DNA of 12,610 bases from Eubacteriaceae bacterium (GTDB lineage Bacteria > Bacillota > Clostridia > Lachnospirales > Lachnospiraceae), in contig CABIYF010000042.1 in assembly GCA_902362875.1 (NCBI GenBank), positions 1 to 12,610 on the forward strand. The letters are read 5' to 3'. The notes under the pieces were generated by a model. The model did not search any database. It was not told the DNA's origin and was given only the letters and a program-made list of their open reading frames with translations. The translations under genes and the position numbers were made by a program. Of this stretch, positions 1 through 6,458 are shown in pieces; position 1 is the first letter of the stretch; every line of letters begins with the position of its first letter.

Positions 1-406
1 TCAAAAACACGGCAAAATTCTAATGCTGCTTTTCCAGACCATTATTTATTTTTTATCATATACCTGAAGGTTATAGTGCTGAACCCACAAGATGGTGGGA
101 ATTTGAGAGGGTATGTATGTTGAACGGTATTGGTTGATGATTTTTGTGTTCGTTAACGGAAGATGAAAGGAACTTATAAGCACCGATTGTTGAGATGTTT
201 TAAAAAATAAGAAAGCTCTTTTAGTTTCTGTAGTATCTACAATATCCCAAACTTTTTATCTTCTAGCTTTCGATTTCTTAATCTATAACCAATATCGTAC
301 AACATGCATCCCTCTGCTTGAAACACCCTTCATTTGTAAACCGCTCAGTCTTCAGCGTATAAAATAGAAACAACCTCCCGGCGTAAACCGTTACAAATCA
401 AATTTC
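1..406. other. Gene-free left flank
   Basis: No reading frame here has a plausible start, ribosome binding site and protein-like composition. The longest protein-like stretch on the minus strand (237-329, about 30 codons, containing YDIGYRLRNRKLED) has no start with a ribosome binding site and ends at a stop. It could be a decayed gene remnant or chance. Small imperfect hairpins occur, such as CCCAC/GTGGG near 95-110 and TGTAG/CTACA near 229-241. No convincing terminator was found for cutC, whose stop codon is at 407-409. Confidence 0.5.
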
Positions 407-1138
407 CTATCCAAAGATTTCCACAAATTTCTTAATTCTATCTACAGATACGCTGCGATATCGATCTCCATCTTCATCGGATACCTGGAATGATACTCTT
501 TCTCCCATTCCAGTTGCATCTACACCCCAGCCTCTGCATGTGCTGTGTAACTGTTTGATTCCTGTTTGTTTCATGATCTTTTCTGCGTTGTTTTCGTTAA
601 CTCCGCTTCCTGCAATGATCTCGATCTGGTTTCCGTATTTTTTCTGGAGGTCTGCTAACAGATGTATTCCTTCTTCTGCCGTTGCTTCCTGTCCGCTTGT
701 TAGTAATCGGTCGAATCCTAGATCGATCAGGGTTTCGATTGCTTCATATGGGTTTCTTGTGCAGTCAAATGCTCTGTGGAATGTTGCTTTGCATCCTTCA
801 TTTTTTACATTTTCTAAGAATTCCTGACAACGTTGTTTGTCAATGGTACGGTCTTCATTTAAGAATCCGAAGGATACTCCGTCTGTTCCATATGCTAATA
901 ACAGTTTCAGGTTCTCAAGCATCTGTTCATACTGGTAATTTGTATAGCAGAATCCTCCTGCTCTGGCTCTTACCATGGATACGATCTCGATATCACTGTA
1001 CTGTTTGATCATGATCAAACTTCCTAAAGATGGTGTTAATCCACCTAAACTTAATGCACTGTTTAATTCAACTCTTTTGGCTCCGCATTCGCTTGCCATC
1101 ATGGCATCTTCGAAGCTTCCACAACATACTTCTATCAT
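407..1138 (-). CDS. cutC: CutC-family protein (copper homeostasis)
   Basis: This 243-residue protein is full length for the family (E. coli CutC is about 248 residues). CutC proteins are cytoplasmic TIM barrels linked to copper handling in bacteria and human; their biochemical activity is still debated. Family motifs are in order: ALSLGGLTPSLG at 28-39, VRARAGGF at 56-63 (family VRPRxGxF), FHRAFD at 120-125, RLLTSGQ at 144-150 and AGSGVN at 176-181. The start at 1138 follows AGGAAGG about 8 bases upstream. The gene sits 74 bases downstream of sdaAA on the same strand, without a clear terminator between them, but it has its own candidate extended -10 promoter. Nothing else in the window concerns copper, so the role rests on family membership alone. 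Confidence 0.93.
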   Translation of the reverse strand: MIEVCCGSFEDAMMASECGAKRVELNSALSLGGLTPSLGSLIMIKQYSDIEIVSMVRARAGGFCYTNYQYEQMLENLKLLLAYGTDGVSFGFLNEDRTIDKQRCQEFLENVKNEGCKATFHRAFDCTRNPYEAIETLIDLGFDRLLTSGQEATAEEGIHLLADLQKKYGNQIEIIAGSGVNENNAEKIMKQTGIKQLHSTCRGWGVDATGMGERVSFQVSDEDGDRYRSVSVDRIKKFVEIFG

Positions 1139-1173
1139 TTTTGTTTCCTTCCTTTACTCACAAATATTTTATC

Positions 1174-1196
1174 ATTATAGCATAGCTTGTTAACAA
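1174..1196 (-). promoter_or_regulatory. Extended -10 promoter for cutC with palindrome in spacer
   Basis: On the minus strand TGCTATAAT (1174-1182) is a perfect extended -10 box. No good -35 is visible, as expected for extended -10 promoters. The perfect palindrome TTGTTAACAA (1187-1196) lies in the -10/-35 spacer and could be an operator. The promoter is called from the sequence; the operator role is inference. Confidence 0.55.
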
Positions 1197-1212
1197 ATTT
1201 ATTTAGAATATC

Positions 1213-2076
1213 TTATGATTCCGGCATGTATTTTTTGCCTGTTTCTGTCTGGGCGAGTCCTGCCTGACTGGTTTCTTTTAGGGAACATGGCAGTAAGTCT
1301 CCGACTTCTGCCATCGCATCGATCACTTCATCTAATGGAACTTTGCTTTCAATGCCTGCCATTGCCATATCTGAGGCTGTGATCGCGTTGACTGATCCGA
1401 TGACATTTCTCTTGATACATGGGACTTCTACCAGACCTCCTAGTGGATCACATACCAATCCCAAGAGTGATTTCAGGGCAAATGCTCCTGCATCAAAGAT
1501 CTGTTTTGTGCTGCCGCCACGGATGTATGTGATGGCTGCTGCTGCCATACAGGATGCTGAGCCGATCTCTGCCTGACATCCTCCTTGGGCTCCGGCAATA
1601 CAGGCGCGTTCTGCGATCACTTGTCCAACTCCGGCTGCTATGTACATTCCTTCTAACATCTTTGCCTCTGGTACTTTATGAAATTCTTCATATGTGATCA
1701 GCACCGCTGGCAGTACTCCACATGCTCCGGCTGTCGGTGCCGCTACGATACGTTTCATACAGGCATTGGATTCTCCCATTTTTAAGGCATTTGCCATGAC
1801 AGTTCCGACAAATTCCCCTGTCAGATTCTGCATTTTTTTGACTTCTTCCATCATCTTTTCACCGTCACCGCCGGAAAGTCCGCTTTGTGATTTTAAATCT
1901 TTGTCATAGCTTTCATTGGCTTCTTTCATTGCCAGATACATGCTGCTCATTTTCCCGATGGATTCTAAACGGTCTACCTGACGTTCTGTCATATCATCAT
2001 ATAAAATTGCTTCCCATAACTGGCAATCTTGTTCTTTTGCCCTTGTTTCGATTTCTTCTACTGATGTAAATCCCAT
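1213..2076 (-). CDS. sdaAA: L-serine dehydratase, iron-sulfur-dependent, alpha subunit
   Basis: Catalytic subunit of the two-chain, oxygen-sensitive serine deaminase that converts L-serine to pyruvate and ammonia in the cytoplasm. At 287 residues it has the usual length. Conserved blocks include APTAGACG at 113-120, AGAQGGCQAEIGSASCMAAA at 161-180 and CDPLGGLVEVPC at 209-220. Cysteines 167, 209 and 220 are spaced 42 and 11 residues apart, matching the three cluster-binding cysteines known from single-chain L-serine dehydratases, so a [4Fe-4S] cluster is expected. The start at 2076 lies 3 bases after the sdaAB stop. Its AGGAGGA ribosome binding site (2084-2090) is embedded in the last codons of sdaAB, so the subunits are probably translationally coupled. 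No terminator follows before cutC. Confidence 0.96.
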   Translation of the reverse strand: MGFTSVEEIETRAKEQDCQLWEAILYDDMTERQVDRLESIGKMSSMYLAMKEANESYDKDLKSQSGLSGGDGEKMMEEVKKMQNLTGEFVGTVMANALKMGESNACMKRIVAAPTAGACGVLPAVLITYEEFHKVPEAKMLEGMYIAAGVGQVIAERACIAGAQGGCQAEIGSASCMAAAAITYIRGGSTKQIFDAGAFALKSLLGLVCDPLGGLVEVPCIKRNVIGSVNAITASDMAMAGIESKVPLDEVIDAMAEVGDLLPCSLKETSQAGLAQTETGKKYMPES

Positions 2077-2079
2077 ACT

Positions 2080-2748
2080 CTAGTCCTCCTTCATCTTTGC
2101 AAGATATGTAACTTTCTGAATTCCTTCCAGACGTTCCAAAAAGTTCAGACCTTCTTCTGGTATTTCTTTGTCACATTCAATGACCATAACCGCACTTCCG
2201 CCTCTGTGATCGCGGTATAACTGCATTGTTGCGATATTGACGGATTTGTGGGCAAGCATGGATGTTACTTCTGCTACGTGTCCCGGCTGATCATCGTTGT
2301 GTACGACTAAGGTTGTATATTCCCCGCTAAAGTTTGCTTCCAGTCCATCAATCGTGCAGATCTTGATTCGCCCGCCGCCTAAGGAACAGGCTACGATCTC
2401 AAGATTTCTTCCTGATTCACCAACAAGCAGCAATTTCACGCTGTTTGGATGTGCATTTTTTAACTGGATCTTTCCGATCTCAAATTTCATTCCAGATTCT
2501 TTTGCAATGTCAAAGCTGTCTGGAATCCGGATGTCATCAGCTGCCATTCCTAGTAATCCTGCAACTAATGCCTTATCTGTACCATGTCCTTTTCCTGTTG
2601 CAAGAAATGAGCCATGTAATAGTATTTTTGCTTCTTTTACCGATTCTCCGAGCAGATGTCTTGATACCTGTCCGATCCTTACAGCACCTGCTGTGTGAGA
2701 GCTCGACGGTCCGACCATCACTGGTCCTACGATGTCAAATAAATTCAT
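2080..2748 (-). CDS. sdaAB: L-serine dehydratase, iron-sulfur-dependent, beta subunit
   Basis: Partner of SdaAA in serine deamination. The start chosen is the ATG at 2748 (222 residues), because AGGAGA sits about 8 bases upstream and the family begins MxxFDIxGPVMVGPSSSHT. The frame is open 105 bases further upstream, but that extension is unlike the family. Seen motifs are GPSSSHTAG at 13-21, HGSFLATGKGHGTDKAL at 45-61 and SLGGGRI at 122-128. A C-terminal ACT domain (about 145-217) begins YTTLVVHNDDQPGHVAEV; ACT domains commonly bind amino acids or mediate subunit contacts. The first gene of a two-gene operon with sdaAA, it is insulated from lysA by a strong terminator and so needs its own promoter in the roughly 100 bases upstream. 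Confidence 0.96.
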   Translation of the reverse strand: MNLFDIVGPVMVGPSSSHTAGAVRIGQVSRHLLGESVKEAKILLHGSFLATGKGHGTDKALVAGLLGMAADDIRIPDSFDIAKESGMKFEIGKIQLKNAHPNSVKLLLVGESGRNLEIVACSLGGGRIKICTIDGLEANFSGEYTTLVVHNDDQPGHVAEVTSMLAHKSVNIATMQLYRDHRGGSAVMVIECDKEIPEEGLNFLERLEGIQKVTYLAKMKED

Positions 2749-2817
2749 ATATCTTCTCCTGTCTGTGTATGCCTTTCGTCTTTGAAATGCTGTTTTGCCG
2801 TGTATCATTTTGCTTCT

Positions 2818-2845
2818 TGTATATAATTTACTCGTAATACACCAA
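2818..2845 (-). promoter_or_regulatory. Candidate promoter for sdaAB-sdaAA
   Basis: TTGGTG (2840-2845) and TATACA (2818-2823) are separated by 16 bases on the minus strand, inside the short gap between the lysA terminator and the sdaAB start. The -10 is good and the -35 weak. A promoter is required here because of the terminator just upstream, but the exact boxes are uncertain. Confidence 0.4.
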
Positions 2846-2876
2846 AAAGGCAAGTATAGAATTTCCTATACTTGCC
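2841..2876 (-). terminator. Intrinsic terminator of lysA
   Basis: An 11-bp perfect stem (2849-2859 with 2866-2876, GGCAAGTATAG paired with CTATACTTGCC) has a 6-base loop. On the minus strand it runs straight into TTTTTGG. It lies 36 bases past the lysA stop. Confidence 0.9.
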
Positions 2877-2911
2877 CTGCTTTGGAACATTTCATATTGG
2901 TTAAAATATTT

Positions 2912-4162
2912 TTAGAAATTAAATCCTTTGATTGTTGCAAAGTAATCATCTGGTGTTTCTGCACGACGGATCATTTCTGTTGTTCCATCTTCTTTTAATA
3001 AGATTTCTGCAGATTTTAATTTACCATTGTAATTATATCCCATTGCAAATCCATGTGCTCCTGTATCGTGGATCACTAACAGATCTCCCATGTCGATCTT
3101 TGGTAATTTACGGTCGATTGCGAATTTATCGTTATTCTCACAAAGAGATCCTGTAATATCATATACATGATCTGCTGGTTCATTTTCTTTTCCCATAACT
3201 GTGATGTGATGATATGCTCCATACATTGCAGGTCTCATTAAGTTTACTGCACATGCATCAACACCGATATATTCTTTATGTGTATGTTTTTCATGGATTG
3301 CTTTTGTTACTAAATGTCCGTTTGGTGCAAGCATGTAACGTCCAAGTTCTGTAAAGATCTTTACATCTCCCATTCCGGCTGGTACTAATACTTCGTCGTA
3401 TACTTTGTGTACCCCTTCACCGATGACTGCGATATCATTTCCTGTCTGATCTGGAAGGTAAGGGATTCCAACTCCTCCAGATAAGTTGATAAATCCGATA
3501 TGAACTCCAACTTCTTCTTTTAATTTGACTGCTAATTCAAATAACTGTTTTGCAAGTGTTGGGTAGTATTCATTTGTTACTGTGTTACTTGCAAGGAAAG
3601 AATGAATTCCGAATTCTTTCACACCAAGTTCTTTTAACTGTTTGAATGCTTCAAAGATCTGCTCTGTTGTCATTCCGTATTTTGCATCCCCTGGGTTGTC
3701 CATGATGTCTGTTCCTAATGCGAAAACTCCACCTGGATTGTAACGGCAGGAAATCTTTTCTGGGATTCCAGCACATTCTTTTAAGAATTCGATATGTGTA
3801 ATATCATCTAAGTTGATTGTTGCACCTAACTGTTTTGCAAGAATAAATTCTTCTGCTGGTGTATCGTTAGAAGAGAACATGATCTCGCTTCCATCGAATC
3901 CACAACGGTCTGACATCATAAGTTCTGTTAAAGATGAGCAGTCAGTTCCGCATCCTTCTTCTCTTAAGATCTTTAAGATTGTTGGGTTTGGTGTTGCTTT
4001 TACTGCAAAATATTCTTTAAATCCTTTATTCCATGAAAATGCTTTGTATAATCCTCTTGCTGTTTCACGGATTCCTTTTTCATCATATAAATGAAATGGA
4101 GTTGGATATTTTTTTACGATTTCATCTAACTGTTCTTTTGTTACAAATGGTACTTTTGCCAT
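2912..4162 (-). CDS. lysA: Diaminopimelate decarboxylase family protein (divergent subtype)
   Basis: Probably the last step of lysine synthesis, meso-diaminopimelate to L-lysine and CO2. It is a PLP-dependent fold-III (alanine-racemase-like) enzyme acting as a dimer in the cytoplasm. At 416 residues it has the usual length. The PLP lysine is K55 in YFAVKATPNP, and the glycine-rich phosphate loop is LSGGVGIPY at 227-235. Several signature motifs differ from textbook LysA: HSFLASNT at 187 instead of HxGSQ, ELGR at 272-275 instead of EPGR, CENND at 341 instead of CESxD, and GAHGFAMGYNYNG at 368-380 instead of GAYGxxMxSNYN. The catalytic cysteine (C341) is kept. It lies 37 bases after the TrmB-family gene on the same strand, probably in one transcript, and ends at a strong terminator. 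A related decarboxylase specificity cannot be excluded. Confidence 0.85.
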   Translation of the reverse strand: MAKVPFVTKEQLDEIVKKYPTPFHLYDEKGIRETARGLYKAFSWNKGFKEYFAVKATPNPTILKILREEGCGTDCSSLTELMMSDRCGFDGSEIMFSSNDTPAEEFILAKQLGATINLDDITHIEFLKECAGIPEKISCRYNPGGVFALGTDIMDNPGDAKYGMTTEQIFEAFKQLKELGVKEFGIHSFLASNTVTNEYYPTLAKQLFELAVKLKEEVGVHIGFINLSGGVGIPYLPDQTGNDIAVIGEGVHKVYDEVLVPAGMGDVKIFTELGRYMLAPNGHLVTKAIHEKHTHKEYIGVDACAVNLMRPAMYGAYHHITVMGKENEPADHVYDITGSLCENNDKFAIDRKLPKIDMGDLLVIHDTGAHGFAMGYNYNGKLKSAEILLKEDGTTEMIRRAETPDDYFATIKGFNF

Positions 4163-4199
4163 GGTGATTAGTTCCTTTCTTTTATACTTTTTGGTATAT

Positions 4200-4886
4200 T
4201 TATTGCATCTTTAATAATTGTATTTCATTGGCCAGTGCATCTTTAAATACTTCCACCAGATTGTTGTTGCTGGAATACAGGCTAGTTGCCTCGTAGCGGT
4301 TTGATATCGCTCCTGTCAGGACATCCTTGGAGTCTGTGATCAGTCTGATCTGTTCCTTTCGGCATGCAGTCAGATAAACCGTGGCTCCTTCAAGTTCAAA
4401 TGGTTCATTGGTTATGATCACGACTTTCTTCCCGTCGCTTACCATCTTCTCTAAGTATTCCCGGAACATCTCCAGTCGTTCATTATACACAGAAATATAG
4501 GCTCTCTCTTCTGCACGAAGCAGCATATCGATGATCTTATCGCAAATGTGTTCTTCACCTTTGATCGTTAAATATCCGCCTTCATTCTTCCGCTTACTTG
4601 GAAGTTCTTCGATCAGCTCTGTCTTCTTCTGTTCCAGATGCCGGATCTTATTGCTGCAGAATTCTTCGATCGCCACCGGTGTATAACGAATGGTATCTTC
4701 TTCTTGTATATAGGCTGCGCCCTTGTCTACCAGACCTGCCAGTGCATTGTATGCGTTGGATCTTGAAATCCCGCTTTGCTTGGCTGCCTCGTATCCGTTA
4801 AGGCTTCCTTCCAGTGTCAGTAAAATGTAAAGACTGGCTTCGTGTCTTGTGAGTCCAAATTCCATCAGACGCTCTACATTATCCAT
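4200..4886 (-). CDS. TrmB-family transcriptional regulator
   Basis: DNA-binding regulator. An N-terminal winged helix (about 1-70, LMEFGLTRHEASLYILLTLE then SGISRSNAYNALAGLVDKG) is typical of TrmB. A short coiled coil follows (75-98), then a C-terminal ligand or PLD-like sensor domain (about 110-228, including RLITDSKDVLTGA and NNLVEVFKDAL). TrmB relatives usually respond to sugars or metabolites; the ligand here is unknown. The ATG at 4886 (228 residues) is preferred because GAGGTG stands 6 bases upstream. An in-frame GTG at 4895, with AGGA upstream, is a possible alternative and adds three residues. It is the first gene of a probable operon with lysA and has an almost perfect promoter. A dyad at its transcription start suggests autoregulation (inference). 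Confidence 0.88.
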   Translation of the reverse strand: MDNVERLMEFGLTRHEASLYILLTLEGSLNGYEAAKQSGISRSNAYNALAGLVDKGAAYIQEEDTIRYTPVAIEEFCSNKIRHLEQKKTELIEELPSKRKNEGGYLTIKGEEHICDKIIDMLLRAEERAYISVYNERLEMFREYLEKMVSDGKKVVIITNEPFELEGATVYLTACRKEQIRLITDSKDVLTGAISNRYEATSLYSSNNNLVEVFKDALANEIQLLKMQ

Positions 4887-4902
4887 CACTTTCACCTCGT
4901 GT

Positions 4903-4914
4903 TCCTATCTAGGA
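4903..4914. promoter_or_regulatory. Dyad at the trmB start site, possible operator
   Basis: The inverted repeat TCCTA-GA-TAGGA overlaps the predicted transcription start (about 4910), just downstream of the -10 box. The -10 itself is part of the palindrome ACTATAGT (4917-4924). This is a plausible binding site for the TrmB-like protein or another repressor; the role is inferred from position only. Confidence 0.35.
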
Positions 4915-4916
4915 CT

Positions 4917-4945
4917 ACTATAGTTGAATTAAAAAAGAATGTCAA
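4917..4945 (-). promoter_or_regulatory. Strong promoter of trmB-lysA
   Basis: A consensus TTGACA (4940-4945), a 17-base spacer and TATAGT (4917-4922) lie on the minus strand, 31 bases before the regulator's start codon. The -35 box lies inside the stem of the terminator of the preceding gene. Confidence 0.85.
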
Positions 4946-4961
4946 GGTTTCCTTGACATTC
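4931..4961 (-). terminator. Intrinsic terminator of the 4974-6171 gene pair
   Basis: An 11-bp perfect stem GAATGTCAAGG/CCTTGACATTC (4937-4947 with 4951-4961) has a 3-base loop. It is followed on the minus strand by TTTTTT, 12 bases after the stop codon at 4974. It shares sequence with the -35 box of the next promoter. Confidence 0.9.
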
Positions 4962-4973
4962 TGAGAATTTTTC

Positions 4974-5696
4974 TTACCACTCTTCTTCTTTTCCTACATA
5001 CTCTTTTCCACCGACTGTCATGATATCAAAATCAACATAGGCAGCTTTGTCTTTGCTGTCTCCGCTAATGTTATATTTCTCTTTTACATTTTTTGCATCT
5101 TTTCGGATCTGCTGCAGCTTTGCATATTTCATTGCTTCTTTTGCAGAGATTCTTTTCTCTTCATTTGTTTTAGAATCTGTAAGTGTAAAATCATAATTGT
5201 TAAAATCTGTATAATATTTGGTAATCTTTATCCTGTCTTTGACCTTCCAGAATACGATCTGCATCATATCATTGTCTGGATCAATAAACACCATTTTACA
5301 ACCGCTTTTTGACGAAATCGTGTAAACAGGTTCTACCTGCCCTTTCCACCATGGAATGATTTTTGCAATCTTTTTATCCTGTTTATTCATCGTATCTTTC
5401 AGCCAGAAAGCTGTCTTATAGTCCTTCTTTGAAACTTCGTAAAATCCAAAGTTCATCGCACCATCTCCACCACCGTCTGACGTTTCATATTTTTCTCCCT
5501 GATATGTAAACGTTGTAAGGTCTGAAAATGTATCCATCTGCTTTCTATCCCACTGATAATATCCAATTTCTTCTTTGCTTTTTGGTCCCTGTGTGATCTC
5601 ATTCATATGATTCCACCCAATTAAAAGTGCTGCTACTATTGTACATATCGTCAAAAGACATCCTATCAGCGTTGCTGCTTTTTTATTTTGTTTCAT
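4974..5696 (-). CDS. Hypothetical membrane-anchored protein
   Basis: Not recognised. The start is set at 5696 (240 residues) because AAGGAG lies about 9 bases upstream. The frame could open at 5723, but that start has no ribosome binding site, and the extension would contain the ribosome binding site itself. A positively charged N-terminus (MKQNKK) and one hydrophobic helix (about 7-28) predict a membrane anchor with the remainder outside the cell. The exported part is lysine- and aspartate-rich, with a DGGGDGAMNFGFYEV stretch at 74-88 and aromatic-rich segments (WLKDTMNK, IIPWWKGQVEP). No lipobox cysteine is convincing. It lies 37 bases after a four- or five-helix membrane protein, probably in one operon, and ends at a strong terminator. 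A cell-envelope role is only a guess. Confidence 0.75.
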   Translation of the reverse strand: MKQNKKAATLIGCLLTICTIVAALLIGWNHMNEITQGPKSKEEIGYYQWDRKQMDTFSDLTTFTYQGEKYETSDGGGDGAMNFGFYEVSKKDYKTAFWLKDTMNKQDKKIAKIIPWWKGQVEPVYTISSKSGCKMVFIDPDNDMMQIVFWKVKDRIKITKYYTDFNNYDFTLTDSKTNEEKRISAKEAMKYAKLQQIRKDAKNVKEKYNISGDSKDKAAYVDFDIMTVGGKEYVGKEEEW

Positions 5697-5733
5697 TTGT
5701 ATTTTCTCCTTATGATTTATCATATTTTATTCT

Positions 5734-6171
5734 TTATTGTAAAGCCGTACAAAGAACAAACAATATAAGCATCCAGACACTGCTTTTGTACATTTTCATG
5801 CGATATTCTTCTTTTTCGATCAGTACATATGTCATGATCATTCTCAAAATAACATTTATAATCTGCAATATTCCAAAGATAATATTAACCTTATCAAAGG
5901 ATAAAGATCCATGATCCATTTGCACAATGATTGCATAAAAAAATGATATCACGCACATAACAACACACTGCACATAAAAATAAAATTTGCTTTCCAGATC
6001 AACCTTAAAAAATACATTTGTCTCATCTTGCGAAAAGAAAAGTAAAAATACAAGTATCATTTGTCTCATTAGACCACCTGCCGGATTTATGATGATCCAG
6101 ATAGCAAACAGGATAAGTATAATACTTGTAAACCATTGTTTTTTAACCGCTTCTATGCTGCTTTTTTTCAT
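5734..6171 (-). CDS. Hypothetical multi-pass membrane protein
   Basis: Not recognised. This 145-residue, very hydrophobic protein has predicted membrane segments at about 14-30, 34-47, 63-84, 96-118 and 130-144. A charged N-terminus (MKKSSIEAVKKQ) and a charged loop (IEKEEYRMKMYKS, 118-130) are also present. No catalytic motif is visible. The start at 6171 follows GAGGGG about 11 bases upstream. It is the first gene of a probable two-gene operon with the membrane-anchored protein at 4974-5696. A good promoter lies about 55 bases upstream, with a hairpin in the leader. It is divergently transcribed from the Rpn-family gene. The two hypothetical proteins may work together at the membrane (inference from linkage alone). 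Confidence 0.75.
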   Translation of the reverse strand: MKKSSIEAVKKQWFTSIILILFAIWIIINPAGGLMRQMILVFLLFFSQDETNVFFKVDLESKFYFYVQCVVMCVISFFYAIIVQMDHGSLSFDKVNIIFGILQIINVILRMIMTYVLIEKEEYRMKMYKSSVWMLILFVLCTALQ

Positions 6172-6200
6172 AAACTTGTCTTCCCCTCTTCATCTGTTTT

Positions 6201-6223
6201 AATATCTTTATCTAAAAGATATT
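6201..6223. repeat. Leader hairpin upstream of the membrane protein operon
   Basis: A 9-bp perfect inverted repeat AATATCTTT/AAAGATATT has a 5-base loop. It lies just downstream of the predicted minus-strand transcription start (about 6220). It has no U-tract, so it is more likely an operator or mRNA-stabilising hairpin than a terminator. Confidence 0.45.
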
Positions 6224-6226
6224 TTT

Positions 6227-6255
6227 AGTATATCTGATACATAATTAAATGTCTA
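6227..6255 (-). promoter_or_regulatory. Promoter of the 6171-4974 operon
   Basis: TAGACA (6250-6255), a 17-base spacer and TATACT (6227-6232) lie on the minus strand. Each box matches consensus at 5 of 6 positions. Confidence 0.7.
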
Positions 6256-6265
6256 TATTTTTGTA

Positions 6266-6294
6266 TTGACATTTACTTTTATAATTGTTAATAT
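6266..6294 (+). promoter_or_regulatory. Candidate promoter of the Rpn-family gene
   Basis: A perfect TTGACA (6266-6271), a 17-base spacer and TAATAT (6289-6294) lie on the plus strand. A perfect palindrome TTACATGTAA (6296-6305) overlaps the expected start site. The leader would be about 155 bases and contains no gene. A separate TATAAT at 6280-6285 has no good -35. The -35 boxes of this promoter and the divergent one are only 10 bases apart. Confidence 0.5.
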
Positions 6295-6458
6295 ATTACA
6301 TGTAAATATTTTACAGAACTAAAGAGTTTCTTCTTTTATCTGTTGTCCCAATCAAATATTTATCAAGTCGTAACTTTATTTATCAATTTATTTAATTTCT
6401 TATCTAATAGTGCTTGCCACTATCTACTTTTTTTTATACAATGAAAGGAGAAACTATT

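Noticed and set aside
2749..2853. N-terminal extension of sdaAB
   Set aside because: The residues are unlike the family, and a good ribosome binding site stands before the ATG at 2748.
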